Assembly: GCF_001940785.1 (NCBI RefSeq)
Contig: NZ_MSLS01000003.1
Coordinates: forward strand, 90,647 to 154,646
Direction: 5' to 3'
Source of the DNA: Bacillus sp. MRMR6
Lineage (GTDB): Bacteria; Bacillota; Bacilli; Bacillales; Cytobacillaceae
Length of the DNA: 64,000 nt
Of this stretch, positions 51,255-60,849 are shown in pieces (positions within the stretch are counted from its first letter, which is position 1; each line of letters begins with the position of its first letter). The position numbers were made by a program, and so were the translations under genes. The notes beneath the pieces are model-generated. The model saw nothing but the letters and a program-made list of their open reading frames with translations. It did not search any database and was not told the DNA's origin.

Positions 51255-52091
51255 CTAATTAAAAATCTTCTGCCAAATTTCTACGACAAAGAATTTCACC
51301 TTTACTTGCTCTTCGTCCTCAGCTGTATACACAGGGGCTTCCTTCACCGTCTTTTCAGCTGCCTTGTCTTTTTTCACTTCTTTAACTACAGTTTCTTCCT
51401 TTACTTCAACTTCTTCCACAGCAAGCTCCACATGGATTTTTCCTTTTACCTTTTCATTGACCTTTTCATTGACCTTCTCTTTGACTTTCTCCGTAACTTG
51501 CTCTTTTACTTCTGGCTCTACTGGTAACTCTACCAAAGGCTCTGTCTGTTCCTCAGCAGCAGCCACGTCCTCGAATCCATCACTGACGGCCACACCGTTT
51601 GAGAAATCTAAAAAGCATAACGGTGGATAAAGCACACACCACCAGTTCGCCCCTACACCCTCACCTAACGTAATCAAAATCGCTTCATACTCACCAGCAG
51701 GATATAAAAACTGTCCATACAATTTCGTTGGGAACTGAACCTTACCAAATTCAATATTCACACTCTGACCTGACCCATGCTCTGTGACAACCTTTTCAGC
51801 AATCGCTTGAATCTCAGGCATATTCGACTTAATCACTGTCTTTGCTTTTTCTAGAGAAGTTAAATCCTGCACCCATAAAGTAATCTGCGCATTAACCTCA
51901 TCACGAACCTTGCGCTTAATCTCCTGATCCGCAGCCGAATCACTATTTGCTAGAATCCTTAATCGGATGGCATCCCCCGGTATCACAATCGAATCCTTCG
52001 CGGCCGCTTCACTTTTTGGCATATATAAATTCATTATCGTAGCAAATGATAAAATTATTAAATAAGACCAAACTAACATTTTATTATTCAT
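51255..52091 (-). CDS. spoIIR: Stage II sporulation protein R (SpoIIR) with a charged insert
   Basis: SpoIIR is made in the forespore, is exported and triggers SpoIIGA to process pro-sigma-E in the mother cell. After a signal sequence (about 5-22) the conserved core includes IRLRILANSDSAADQ and NWWCVLYPPLCFLD (to about 165). About 95 residues rich in Glu, Lys and Val follow, with an EKVN/EKVK four-residue repeat, before the conserved end VKFFVVEIWQKIF. The total of 278 residues compares with about 224 in B. subtilis. The start at 52091 follows GAAGGGACGGTG. Confidence 0.93.
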   Translation of the reverse strand: MNNKMLVWSYLIILSFATIMNLYMPKSEAAAKDSIVIPGDAIRLRILANSDSAADQEIKRKVRDEVNAQITLWVQDLTSLEKAKTVIKSNMPEIQAIAEKVVTEHGSGQSVNIEFGKVQFPTKLYGQFLYPAGEYEAILITLGEGVGANWWCVLYPPLCFLDFSNGVAVSDGFEDVAAAEEQTEPLVELPVEPEVKEQVTEKVKEKVNEKVNEKVKGKIHVELAVEEVEVKEETVVKEVKKDKAAEKTVKEAPVYTAEDEEQVKVKFFVVEIWQKIFN

Positions 52092-52298
52092 TGTTGGCAC
52101 CGTCCCTTCACTATCCTCAGTGTGGACAAAAGCCAAGAATCTTAAACTATTAAAAATAGATTATTTATCATCTTTGAGGGCTCTTAGATTTAAAGAGTTT
52201 CCTGGTCAAGTGTATTACACCTATAAAAAATCTGTATATTCCTTAGTATAAAAACAAAAAATACCAATGCAAGCTTTAGTATACCTAGGAGGAATGTT

Positions 52299-54095
52299 AT
52301 GAAGTGTTTTTACAGAGCCTTTTTATCTTTACTAATATTTAGTTTGATTGGTTGTTCAGGCAATCAGAATGCTGGAGAGCGTAATCAAACAAATAACCAA
52401 AATCCACAACAAGTAACAGATAAAAACAATAATCTCAATCATATTAATCTTACTGAAAGAAATCAAAATGAGAATAATGTTGGCAAACTAACTCAAAATA
52501 TTGCCAACAGAGATCAAGGTTTATCAGAAGAATATCACGGACATATCTCCAATCGGCCAGAAACAAAAAAGAAAAAGGAACAGCCCCCTGCTGCCAATAA
52601 TCGTTATATCCAGGTGCAGCTTCTAGGCATTAATGACTTACATGGTCAGTTAAATGTAACACGTAACGTTGGAGGAAGACCGGCAGGACGAGCTGACTAT
52701 TTAGCAGCATACTTAAAGCAACGAGAAGCAGAGAATAAGAATACACTATTGGTCCAAGCAGGTGATATGATAGGCGCTAGCCCACCTGCATCAGCACTGT
52801 TGCAGGATGAACCTACGATCGAGATTTTGAACAAACTTGGTCTTGATATCGGAACCGTCGGTAATCATGAATTTGATGAAGGCGCAGATGAACTGCTTCG
52901 CCTCATTAATGGCGGAACACACGAAGAAACAGGTGATTTTGCTGGTTCTAATTTCCCTTGGGTGGCAGCGAATGTAATCAATCAGAAAACCGGTAAATCG
53001 CTATTACCACCCTATGAAGTGATTAAAGTAAACGGGATGCCTATCGGATTTATCGGTGTAGTGACTACTGAAACACCGACAATCGTGGTGCCCAGTGGAG
53101 TAGCCGGGTTAACCTTTACAAATGAAGTAGAAGCCATTAATCGCAATGTTGCTGAATTGAAGAAGCAGGGTGTCAAATCCATTGTGGTATTAGCACATAA
53201 CCCCGGTTCATCAGGCGTGAACGGGGAGAATCCAACTGGTACGCTCGTTGATATCGCGAACAATGTGGACGATGAAGTAGATATCATTTTTGGCGGCCAT
53301 AATCATGCATACATGAATGCAACGATCGATAATAAGCTTGTTGTTCAATCCTATTCCTATGGAACGGCATTTTCCGATGTGGATATTGAGATTGATCCAA
53401 AAACGAAAGATATTGTAACAAAAAGGGGAGAAATCGTCACCACTTTTCATGAAGGAATGGATGCTGATACCGAAATAGCAAAAATGCTGGCAAAGTATGA
53501 AGACACCGTTGAACCAATTGTCAATCGAGTCATTGGGACTGCAGCGGTTCCTTTAACAGCCATGCGCAATGATAACGGGGAATCCATTTTAGGAAATGTG
53601 GTCGCAGATGCCCAAAGACAGGCTATGAACACTCAATTTGCCTTTATGAATCCAGGCGGCATTCGAGCAGACATTGACCAAGGGGACATTACATGGGGAG
53701 AACTCTACACCGTTCAGCCTTTTAATAATGATCTTGTCAAGATGACCATGACTGGACAACAAATACGAGACTTGCTCAACCAGCAATGGGGTACAAAAAC
53801 AACGATGCTGCAAATTTCTGGGTTAACCTATACATGGGATGAAAATCTGCCAGCAGGACAAAAGATTGTATCGATTATGCTGCCGGATGGCACGCAATTA
53901 GACCCGAGCACATCCTATACAGTAACCGCAAACGTTTTCCTATCTGGTGGAGGAGACGGATTTACACTATTTACAAAAGCAACGAATAAGGTAATCGGTC
54001 CAGTTGATTTAGAAGCACTTGTCGACTTTATTAAAACGCAACCACAACCCTTTACCTACGGAATCGACAATAGAATCCAAAAGATTAGATATTAA
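52299..54095 (+). CDS. Surface 5'-nucleotidase / metallophosphatase lipoprotein
   Basis: A 598-residue UshA/YfkN-type enzyme expected to hydrolyse extracellular nucleotides. It has a lipoprotein signal with lipobox LIGC (C19), then an Asn/Gln-rich linker (about 20-100). The metallophosphoesterase domain follows with GINDLHGQ (D113, H115), GDMIGASP, GNHEFDEG and GGHNHA, and the 5'-nucleotidase C-terminal domain (about 400-590) contains FMNPGGIRAD and the substrate-stacking region. It is the only plus-strand gene in this half of the window; AGGAGGAAT precedes the ATG. Confidence 0.92.
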   Translation: MKCFYRAFLSLLIFSLIGCSGNQNAGERNQTNNQNPQQVTDKNNNLNHINLTERNQNENNVGKLTQNIANRDQGLSEEYHGHISNRPETKKKKEQPPAANNRYIQVQLLGINDLHGQLNVTRNVGGRPAGRADYLAAYLKQREAENKNTLLVQAGDMIGASPPASALLQDEPTIEILNKLGLDIGTVGNHEFDEGADELLRLINGGTHEETGDFAGSNFPWVAANVINQKTGKSLLPPYEVIKVNGMPIGFIGVVTTETPTIVVPSGVAGLTFTNEVEAINRNVAELKKQGVKSIVVLAHNPGSSGVNGENPTGTLVDIANNVDDEVDIIFGGHNHAYMNATIDNKLVVQSYSYGTAFSDVDIEIDPKTKDIVTKRGEIVTTFHEGMDADTEIAKMLAKYEDTVEPIVNRVIGTAAVPLTAMRNDNGESILGNVVADAQRQAMNTQFAFMNPGGIRADIDQGDITWGELYTVQPFNNDLVKMTMTGQQIRDLLNQQWGTKTTMLQISGLTYTWDENLPAGQKIVSIMLPDGTQLDPSTSYTVTANVFLSGGGDGFTLFTKATNKVIGPVDLEALVDFIKTQPQPFTYGIDNRIQKIRY

Positions 54096-54147
54096 TTGGA
54101 AAGAAAAGTGCACAACCGCTCTTTTTTCCAAATCTGAATGTATTGAA

Positions 54148-54183
54148 AGCTCTATCTGAATCCATTTCAGGTAGGGCTTTTTT
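54148..54183 (+). terminator. Terminator of the 5'-nucleotidase gene
   Basis: AGCTCTATCTGAA pairs with TTCAGGTAGGGCT around a 4-nt loop, then TTTTTT on the plus strand. Confidence 0.88.
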
Positions 54184-54186
54184 CAA

Positions 54187-54225
54187 AATTAAATAAAGCT
54201 CCAGAGCATTACGCCCCAGAGCTTT
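54187..54225 (-). terminator. Terminator after prmC
   Basis: A 13-bp stem starting AAAGCTC/GAGCTTT with several wobbles, followed by a T-rich tract on the minus strand; convergent with the preceding terminator. Confidence 0.7.
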
Positions 54226-55075
54226 GAGTAATTTCCGCAAACACCATCCGGTCCTTGCCGTTTATATCATTTACCACTTCTACGATGACATTTTCGAAGG
54301 CTTTTCGGAAAAGGTCGGCTACCGCCTCCCCCTGACCGGCCCCAATCTCAAACGCAACCAGCGCGCGCGGCGCGAGTACCTGTGGAAGCTCCCTCATAAA
54401 GCGCCGGTAAAAATCAAGCCCATCCTCCCCAGCAAACAGCGCACGGTGCGGCTCATGCTCGGTCACTACCTCCGACATTTCCGCTGCATCACTGACCGGG
54501 ATATAAGGAGGATTCGAAACGACCACATCAAACTGGTCGAGAGCAAATGGCTGCAGTAGGTCACCCCTAACAAACTCAACCTCGGCTTCTAAGCGAAGGG
54601 CATTTTCCCGTGCTACCTTCAGCGACTCTTCCGCAATATCAGAAGCAAATACGTTGAGCGACGGTTCTTCCAGCTTCAAGGTGATTGCAATTGCGCCACT
54701 CCCCGTGCCGATATCAACAGTTTTTAAATTTCTGGCACTACCCAGCACCTTCATCCGCTTTAGGGTTTCGTAAACAAGCTCCTCTGTCTCCGGCCTTGGA
54801 ATGAGAACCTCTTCATTTACCATAAACGTCCGGCCATAAAATTCCTCCGAACCGATGATATACTGAATCGGCATCCCCTTCACATGCTCAAGAAGGGCTT
54901 TTTGAAATTGCTCCCACTGTGATTCCGATAAATCATCACGAACGTTTGCAAATAGCTGCGCGCGTGACATCCCCGTAAAATGACGGAGCAAAAGCTCTCC
55001 AGCATGATCATCACGGTTTGCTTTTTTTAAAAAAGAAGAAGCCCATTGGAGAGCTTCATAGACTTTTTTACTCAT
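54209..55075 (-). CDS. prmC: Release factor glutamine methyltransferase PrmC
   Basis: PrmC methylates the GGQ glutamine of RF1 and RF2. The 288-residue product has a helical N-terminal domain (about 1-85) and a SAM-dependent methyltransferase domain with [12 protein letters not shown] and the catalytic VSNPPYIP. Its ATG overlaps the prfA stop (ATGAGTAA), so enzyme and substrate are translationally coupled. Confidence 0.96.
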   Translation of the reverse strand: MSKKVYEALQWASSFLKKANRDDHAGELLLRHFTGMSRAQLFANVRDDLSESQWEQFQKALLEHVKGMPIQYIIGSEEFYGRTFMVNEEVLIPRPETEELVYETLKRMKVLGSARNLKTVDIGTGSGAIAITLKLEEPSLNVFASDIAEESLKVARENALRLEAEVEFVRGDLLQPFALDQFDVVVSNPPYIPVSDAAEMSEVVTEHEPHRALFAGEDGLDFYRRFMRELPQVLAPRALVAFEIGAGQGEAVADLFRKAFENVIVEVVNDINGKDRMVFAEITQSSGA

Positions 55076-56141
55076 TTGAACCACTTTCAAGCTTGCTTGT
55101 TTGATCCTCTAACGTTAACGCATCGATGATTTCATCAAGCTTACCTTCGACAATTTGATCAAGCTTCTGAAGAGTTAAGCCGATCCGATGGTCGGTTACG
55201 CGGTTTTGCGGATAGTTGTACGTACGGATTCGTTCAGATCGGTCACCAGTACCCACTGCAGATTTCCGAACTGAATCGTACTCAGCCTGAGCTTCCTGCT
55301 GGAACTTATCATATACACGCGCACGCAATACCTTCATCGCTTTGTCCTTGTTCTTGTGCTGAGATTTCTCATCCTGGATGGATACCACAATCCCTGTTGG
55401 AATATGTGTTAAACGAACGGCTGACATCGTCGTGTTAACAGACTGTCCGCCGGCGCCGCTTGAAGCAAACGCATCAAAACGGATATCCTTATCATTGATT
55501 TCTACCTCAACATCCTCTGCTTCCGGTAAGCATACAACCGTTGCTGTTGATGTATGAATCCGCCCGCTGGACTCTGTCTCAGGCACACGCTGAACACGGT
55601 GAGCACCATTCTCAAATTTTAATTTGGAATAGGCACCTTGCCCATTAATCATAAAGCTGATTTCTTTGTAGCCGCCAAGACCTGTTGGATTGGCGTCAAT
55701 TAGTTCCGTTTTCCAGCCCTGTGCTTCTGCAAAGCGGCTATACATTCGGTAAAGCGTACCAGCAAATAAGGCTGCTTCCTCTCCTCCGGCCGCACCACGA
55801 ATTTCAAAGATAACGTTTTTGTCATCATTGGGATCCTTCGGAATCATAAGGAACTTCATTTTTGCTTCTAGTTCCTCGATTTGCGCTTCAAGCTCACTAA
55901 CTTCTTCCTTAACCATTTCACGCATATCCGTATCCAGCTTTTCATCAAGCATCGCTTTGGCATCCTTCAATTGCTCGCGTACCTCTTTGTATTCACGGTA
56001 CGTTTGTACAGTCTCTTGTATATCAGATTGTTCTTTTGAAAATTCACGAAGTTTCTTTGAATCATTAATGATTTGTGGATCGCTCAAAAGTTCATTTAAT
56101 CTTTCGTAACGATCTTCAACAGATTGAAGACGATCAAACAC
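55068..56141 (-). CDS. prfA: Peptide chain release factor 1
   Basis: RF1 terminates translation at UAA and UAG. The 357-residue protein has the codon-recognition region and the catalytic motif [12 protein letters not shown] (about 230-241). The start is a GTG five or six bases after AGAGGTGAG. It is followed by prmC, as in most Firmicutes. Confidence 0.97.
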   Translation of the reverse strand: MFDRLQSVEDRYERLNELLSDPQIINDSKKLREFSKEQSDIQETVQTYREYKEVREQLKDAKAMLDEKLDTDMREMVKEEVSELEAQIEELEAKMKFLMIPKDPNDDKNVIFEIRGAAGGEEAALFAGTLYRMYSRFAEAQGWKTELIDANPTGLGGYKEISFMINGQGAYSKLKFENGAHRVQRVPETESSGRIHTSTATVVCLPEAEDVEVEINDKDIRFDAFASSGAGGQSVNTTMSAVRLTHIPTGIVVSIQDEKSQHKNKDKAMKVLRARVYDKFQQEAQAEYDSVRKSAVGTGDRSERIRTYNYPQNRVTDHRIGLTLQKLDQIVEGKLDEIIDALTLEDQTSKLESGSNE

Positions 56142-56366
56142 AGTTTCTCACCTCTATTTTAGTCCATAACATTCTAATTATAGTATAGGTGAAAACCCCC
56201 GTCAAAAACAAATTAGTGATGGGAAATTTTTCGTGTACGATTTTGTTCGACAGTTAAGTCTCTGAAGGAAGGTATTTTGGTCAGAACGGCAGGAAGTTGT
56301 TCATAGATGCAGGTAAATTTTCTGAAGGCAGGTAAATCTCCAATGGGGTCGATAGTTTCTAAGGCG

Positions 56367-56396
56367 GAAAAACATGCCCTGGTAGTCAGAGCATGT
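56367..56396 (-). terminator. Terminator after the first YhcN/YlaJ gene
   Basis: ACATGCTCTG pairs with CAGGGCATGT (one wobble), followed by five T residues on the minus strand. A near-identical terminator follows the neighbouring paralogue. Confidence 0.82.
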
Positions 56397-56905
56397 TATC
56401 TACCTCTTACATCAAAGGTATAATGTGGCAGCGATTGTACTAATTTTGCATGGAGTCTTGCAAGTTCATCGTACTGTTCTGCAGTATTATGCCTTCTTGT
56501 TTCATGTACCGTTACTACCATATGGTCAGTGTCTTCACTGACATAAATAGAGTCGACTCTAAAATGACCTGTTTGATTCACTAATTTCCTGACACCTTGC
56601 ATGTCCTGAGAAGAGTCCGTTCTAGCGTGAGAACCTAATGTAACTCTTCTTATATCAAAGGCAGTACCATTCTGTCCTGGGCCACCATTTGGCTCCGCGA
56701 CAACATTTCGATTTATGACATTTTGATTATAATCAGCCTCATTTCGCTCGCTCCCATTATTATGCTGAACCTGGTAGGCAGCATCCTGCCGGTTTGCCAT
56801 AAAATTTGGATTCGTTTTAGTGATATTATAGGCAGAATCCTCATTATTCGTTTGACAGCCAGCTAGTAAGAACAAAGCGGTTAAGGCAATCCCATATCTT
56901 TTCAC
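56396..56905 (-). CDS. YhcN/YlaJ family sporulation lipoprotein, copy 1
   Basis: A 169-residue lipoprotein: signal peptide with lipobox LLAGC (C16), an Asn/Gln-rich middle with a TNPNFM segment, and a C-terminal YhcN/YlaJ domain (about 95-169) ending in HYTFDVRGR. Family members are inner spore membrane or coat-associated proteins that influence germination. The GTG start follows GGGAGGAGGTG. It is paralogous to the next gene upstream (57007-57477), sharing TNPNF, the C-terminal domain and the terminator. Confidence 0.85.
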   Translation of the reverse strand: MKRYGIALTALFLLAGCQTNNEDSAYNITKTNPNFMANRQDAAYQVQHNNGSERNEADYNQNVINRNVVAEPNGGPGQNGTAFDIRRVTLGSHARTDSSQDMQGVRKLVNQTGHFRVDSIYVSEDTDHMVVTVHETRRHNTAEQYDELARLHAKLVQSLPHYTFDVRGR

Positions 56906-56979
56906 GGCTTACACCTCCTCCCATTATCATGCCCCCTCTAAAAGAACTATTGCACCTGATATATTGGGAAAAAGAGACA

Positions 56980-57008
56980 AAAAAACATGCCCTGGTCTAG
57001 AGCATGTT
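56980..57008 (-). terminator. Terminator after the second YhcN/YlaJ gene
   Basis: ACATGCTC pairs with GGGCATGT (one wobble) and is followed by a seven-T run on the minus strand. Confidence 0.8.
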
Positions 57009-57477
57009 ATCTTTCTCTAATATCAAAGCTATAGCGTGGCAGGGCGGTAGTGAGTCTTTTTTGCAGACGCCCAATTGCATGATTTTCTTCACGATTGTTA
57101 GCGATTTTTGCTTTTCGGTTTACGGTCACAATCATGTCGTCTCCTGTGTTGCTGATCCAAATCGACTGAGCGGTAAATTCATTAGAGCGGTTAATAATAT
57201 CCCGCGCGATATCGATATCCCGGCCGCGGTTGTTAACGTTTGACTGGTCTTCATCATCATCATCGGTTCCTACTCTTCTTAAATTAAGGAAATTAGGATT
57301 TTGCCCGGTGATATCTTCTTCCACCTGGCGTTGACTTTTATTCTCCGGTTCATGCGTCATGAAGTTCGGATTGGTCCGGTCGTTACGTAAATCATATGCG
57401 GTTTGGTCATTACCCGCGTCACAGCCTGCTAACACGAGCAGCATCGTAAAAATTGAGAAACAGAGCCACTTTTTCAA
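57007..57477 (-). CDS. YhcN/YlaJ family sporulation lipoprotein, copy 2
   Basis: A 156-residue lipoprotein with lipobox VLAGC (about C19), the TNPNFM motif near residue 37, a second NPNFL, an acidic DDDDED stretch and the YhcN/YlaJ domain ending RYSFDIRER. The start is TTG at 57477, six bases after AGGAGGTGC; the frame is open further upstream but without a site. It looks like a tandem duplicate of the gene at 56396-56905, well diverged. Confidence 0.83.
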   Translation of the reverse strand: MKKWLCFSIFTMLLVLAGCDAGNDQTAYDLRNDRTNPNFMTHEPENKSQRQVEEDITGQNPNFLNLRRVGTDDDDEDQSNVNNRGRDIDIARDIINRSNEFTAQSIWISNTGDDMIVTVNRKAKIANNREENHAIGRLQKRLTTALPRYSFDIRER

Positions 57478-57580
57478 AAGCTTGCACCTCCTACTACTAT
57501 CATTCCCGCAGCAGAGCAAACTGTTCGAGTGAAATCCTTCCAATGGAACTCACGATAAGAAACATTCTCATCATGGGGAC

Positions 57581-57660
57581 TTATTCTAAAAAGTTTAGAG
57601 GTTATTCTACAAAGTTTGGAGTTATTCTACAAAGAACGGGCAATTCTACAAATGGAATTC
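57581..57660. repeat. Short tandem repeats (TTATTCTACAAAG)
   Basis: The motif TTATTCTACAAAG occurs twice in full and once or twice in altered form (CAATTCTACAAATGG) within 80 bases between tdk and the YhcN/YlaJ genes. Confidence 0.6.
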
Positions 57661-57664
57661 GCAC

Positions 57665-57712
57665 CCATAAAAATAACCATCAGTAAGGGATGAAGAAAAT
57701 CCCCACTGATGG
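57665..57712 (-). terminator. Terminator of tdk, in a GTGAAACTTCC repeat (copy 2)
   Basis: CCATCAGT-GGGGAT pairs with ATCCC-TTACTGATGG (one bulge), followed by TTATTTTTATG on the minus strand. Its 5' part (57701-57721) is the same sequence as 3767-3786. Confidence 0.7.
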
Positions 57713-57722
57713 AAGTTTCACT

Positions 57723-58340
57723 TTATTTCAAGACGCTTGTCTCTTCTTTTTCAATGGTCCGGGCTGCTTTTGGAACATAATGGTGGTGACGACAGCGTGG
57801 TTCGTAGGCTTCAGATGCACCGACGAGAATAACCGGATCGTGGTAAGATGCAGGGTTGCCATCAATCAGGCGCTGAGTTCGGCTTGAAGGTGATCCACAT
57901 ACGGTGCAGACCGCTTGAAGCTTTGTTACGGTTTCTGCGATTGCCATCAATCCAGGCATTTGGCCGAATGGCTCACCGCGGAAATCCATATCAAGTCCCG
58001 CACATACTACGCGATGCCCACTGTCAGCTAGTTGCTGGACGACTCTGATAATTCCTTCATCGAAGAATTGTATTTCATCGATGGCGACAATATCAATGTC
58101 AGACTCAACATGGTGGAGGATTTCAATGGAGTGTGATATAGGCTTGGCCTTAAAAGAAGAACCATTATGAGAAACGACAGATTGCACGCTGTAGCGATTG
58201 TCGATTTTTGGCTTAAACACAGCAATTTTTTGTTTTGCAAATTGAGCACGGCGCACGCGGCGAATCAATTCCTCTGACTTTCCAGAAAACATACTACCGC
58301 AGATAACCTCAACCCATCCGATTTGCTTCATTAGATACAT
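57723..58340 (-). CDS. tdk: Thymidine kinase
   Basis: Tdk phosphorylates thymidine for DNA precursor salvage. The 205-residue type II enzyme has the P-loop [14 protein letters not shown], the Walker B-like [11 protein letters not shown] with catalytic glutamate, and a zinc site from CTVCG and the C-terminal PRCRHHH. AAGGAGACGC precedes the ATG. Confidence 0.96.
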   Translation of the reverse strand: MYLMKQIGWVEVICGSMFSGKSEELIRRVRRAQFAKQKIAVFKPKIDNRYSVQSVVSHNGSSFKAKPISHSIEILHHVESDIDIVAIDEIQFFDEGIIRVVQQLADSGHRVVCAGLDMDFRGEPFGQMPGLMAIAETVTKLQAVCTVCGSPSSRTQRLIDGNPASYHDPVILVGASEAYEPRCRHHHYVPKAARTIEKEETSVLK

Positions 58341-58497
58341 AACTCAGCGTCTCCTTCCTAAGCACAAAACCATAATTTAATCTATTTTTTATGTAGCGAT
58401 AAGCTTTTATTCAAACCTAAAAAGAAGGTTAATATTTCTGAAAAACTCAAAATAAAAAACAGGCAAGCCAAATTTCCTCTTGCCTGTTCTTGAGCAA

Positions 58498-58713
58498 CTA
58501 TTGTTGTTGTTCATTCTTGATACCGTATTTTTTGTTGAAACGGTCAACACGTCCGCCAGCTTCAGCGAATTTTTGACGACCTGTGTAGAATGGGTGACAT
58601 TCTGAACATGTTTCAACACGGATTTCTTTTTTAACGGAACCAGTTTCGAATGTGTTACCACATGCGCAGCTCACCGTTATTGTTTTATAATTTGGATGAA
58701 TTCCTGTTTTCAT
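58498..58713 (-). CDS. rpmE: 50S ribosomal protein L31 (zinc-binding type)
   Basis: A 71-residue L31 of the zinc-containing (C+) type, with CAC at C16/C18 and CSEC at C36/C39. The ATG at 58713 follows AAGGAGATGAAAAG; the ATG nine bases earlier touches that site. The gene lies between rho and tdk as usual. A zinc-free paralogue may exist elsewhere in the genome. Confidence 0.96.
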   Translation of the reverse strand: MKTGIHPNYKTITVSCACGNTFETGSVKKEIRVETCSECHPFYTGRQKFAEAGGRVDRFNKKYGIKNEQQQ

Positions 58714-58762
58714 TCTTTTCATCTCCTTCCGCCCTGAATCTTTCGAAACAGAGTTATATAAG

Positions 58763-58801
58763 GTGAAACTTCCATTAGCGGGTGCTTTTTCCCGCTGATG
58801 G
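58763..58801. repeat. GTGAAACTTCC repeat, copy 3, upstream of rpmE
   Basis: GTGAAACTTCCATTAGCGGG...CCCGCTGATGG: the 11-bp stem (58772-58782/58791-58801) follows the same GTGAAACTTCC lead as copies 1 and 2 but in the opposite orientation. It lies in the rho-rpmE gap. Confidence 0.6.
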
Positions 58802-58972
58802 TTAGTTGAACCAATCGAGCATTTACGAGCAGTTGACCGGAGGTCTTACTGCACGTTACTGCGGGATAAGCCTGTCTTAAAACAAGCATCAAATACTAAA
58901 AACACACTGCACCCATTATAACAAGGAGTACCTGTTTTTGCAAGGCAGGTTTCAATGGTTTTATTTGTATAT

Positions 58973-60238
58973 TTACGACCTTCTTGACTTCAGTTCTTCT
59001 CCGATTTGGGCAAAGAATTCCTCGTTAGACTTAGTTTGTCTTAATTTTTTCAAGAAGCGTTCGACAAAGTCTGGTGAGTCTGACATAGATTTTCTGATTG
59101 CCCATAATTTGTCAAGGTGATCTTTCGGAAGAAGCAGCTCCTCTTTACGTGTTCCGGATCGACGAATATCCAGCGCAGGGAAAATACGGCGCTCGGCAAG
59201 CTGTCGGTCAAGATGCAGCTCCATGTTACCAGTTCCTTTGAATTCTTCGTAAATCACATCATCCATACGTGAGCCTGTATCCACCAAGGCTGTGGCAAGA
59301 ATCGTTAAGCTTCCGCCTTCCTCGATATTACGAGCTGCACCAAAGAAACGCTTTGGACGGTGGAAGGCTGCCGGGTCGATACCACCAGATAACGTACGGC
59401 CGCTTGGCGGAATAACCAAGTTATAGGCACGTGCTAGTCGAGTGATACTGTCCATTAAAATGACAACATCACGTTTATGCTCAACTAGACGCATCGCGCG
59501 GTCGAGTACAAGCTCGGCAACTTTTATATGATTTTCTGGGACTTCATCAAACGTTGAGCTTACAACATCGCCTGCTACTGAACGCTCGATGTCGGTTACT
59601 TCCTCAGGACGCTCGTCAATTAGAAGAACAATTAGTTCAATGTCTGGATGGTTGGTGGTAATGCTGTTGGCAATTTCTTTTAATAGCATGGTTTTACCCG
59701 CTTTTGGCGGCGCAACAATTAAGCCCCTTTGTCCAAAGCCAACTGGAGCAACTAGGTCCATAATTCTTGTTGAAAGATATTTTGGAGTTGTTTCAAGTTT
59801 CATCAATCTATTTGGATAGAGAGGAGTTAAAGCTGGGAAGTGAACGCGTTCTTTCGCTGATTCAGGGTCTTCACCATTTACCGCTTCTACGTGTAACAAT
59901 CCGTAATAGCGTTCGTTTTCTTTCGGCGGACGAACCTTACCGGAAACTTTATCACCATTACGAAGGTCAAAACGTCGGATTTGCGATGCCGAGATGTAGA
60001 TATCCTCAGAGCTAGGTGAATAGTTGATGGGTCTTAAAAATCCAAAGCCTTCCGATTGGATAATTTCAAGGACACCTTCCATGAAGAAGTAGCCCTGCTG
60101 CTCTGCACGTGATTTTAAGATGGCAAAAATGAGTTCTTTTTTTGATAACTTGCTGTAGTACGTTACTTTGAATTCACGCGCAAGTTCATAAAGCTCTTTT
60201 AGCTTCATGTTTTCTAAACTGGATATTGTTAATTCCAT
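58973..60238 (-). CDS. rho: Transcription termination factor Rho
   Basis: Hexameric RNA helicase that ends transcription. The 421-residue protein has the N-terminal domain ([14 protein letters not shown] start), the cold-shock-like RNA-binding domain ([18 protein letters not shown]), Walker [15 protein letters not shown], Walker [16 protein letters not shown], and the Q/R-loop region. Length is normal for Bacillus. AGAGTGGTG precedes the ATG. Confidence 0.97.
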   Translation of the reverse strand: MELTISSLENMKLKELYELAREFKVTYYSKLSKKELIFAILKSRAEQQGYFFMEGVLEIIQSEGFGFLRPINYSPSSEDIYISASQIRRFDLRNGDKVSGKVRPPKENERYYGLLHVEAVNGEDPESAKERVHFPALTPLYPNRLMKLETTPKYLSTRIMDLVAPVGFGQRGLIVAPPKAGKTMLLKEIANSITTNHPDIELIVLLIDERPEEVTDIERSVAGDVVSSTFDEVPENHIKVAELVLDRAMRLVEHKRDVVILMDSITRLARAYNLVIPPSGRTLSGGIDPAAFHRPKRFFGAARNIEEGGSLTILATALVDTGSRMDDVIYEEFKGTGNMELHLDRQLAERRIFPALDIRRSGTRKEELLLPKDHLDKLWAIRKSMSDSPDFVERFLKKLRQTKSNEEFFAQIGEELKSRRS

Positions 60239-60483
60239 TTGTACACCACTCTTTAATATTTTTCTCTATTCCGCTACCGGAGTCTAAGTGATAGGGAGTT
60301 CTATTTTTTTAGAAAAGGAAGTTGAGGAATAGAATTGTTTTTATTGAAGTTTGAAAGATATGAATAGAATAGCAGATATGTTATATACTAAAACAATACT
60401 ATTGTACCCTTTGGGTAAAAAATTAATCAACTTAATTTTTGATGGAAATCTCAGGTTTGAGGTTTTCTCTAATTGTTGGGGGT

Positions 60484-60516
60484 TAAGAGACTAGACCTCT
60501 GACGCCTAGTCTCTTA
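60484..60516. repeat. Perfect 11-bp inverted repeat below the glpX relic
   Basis: TAAGAGACTAG and CTAGTCTCTTA flank an 11-base loop. It has no T run on the minus strand, so it may be a decayed terminator of glpX. The rest of 60239-60525 shows nothing recognisable. Confidence 0.6.
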
Positions 60517-60525
60517 TGTAAAAAA

Positions 60526-60761
60526 CTATCTTATTACTAAGTTTGGTTTCTTTTTTAAGCTGTGACGACCTTCAACAAACCGTACTGTGCCTGATTTAGC
60601 ACGCATAACAATCGAATGCGTAGAGCCGTAAGAGCCTTTAAATTGCACACCGCGCAATAGTTCTCCATCTGTTAAATACTAGTATATAAAGCATTGGCGC
60701 TTCGTCCATTTCCCCTTCTCCAATGACCACAGTACCTTTCATTGGACAAGCTTCTCTCCAT
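60526..60761 (-). pseudogene. glpX: glpX (class II fructose-1,6-bisphosphatase) relic
   Basis: Three fragments of one gene remain in order: the start MERSLS (from ATG 60761, preceded by GATTGGGG), then [20 protein letters not shown] (60742-60683, a different frame), and the C-terminus [11 protein letters not shown] ... KKKPNLVIR with its stop (60672-60526). Only about 74 of roughly 320 residues survive, so at least two internal deletions occurred, and no active phosphatase can be made. The position between rho and murAB is that of ywjI/glpX in B. subtilis. Confidence 0.85.
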
Positions 60762-60849
60762 GGTTCAATCCCCAATCTTTCTATTATACCTTTACTTTAT
60801 AGTATCTACCTCAATGGTATAACAGACTAGGAAAATTAGTATAGCTTAT

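Noticed and set aside
57581-57660. Short direct repeats as an origin-type iteron or CRISPR
   Set aside because: Only two good copies, no replication gene, no spacers; treated as a simple intergenic repeat.
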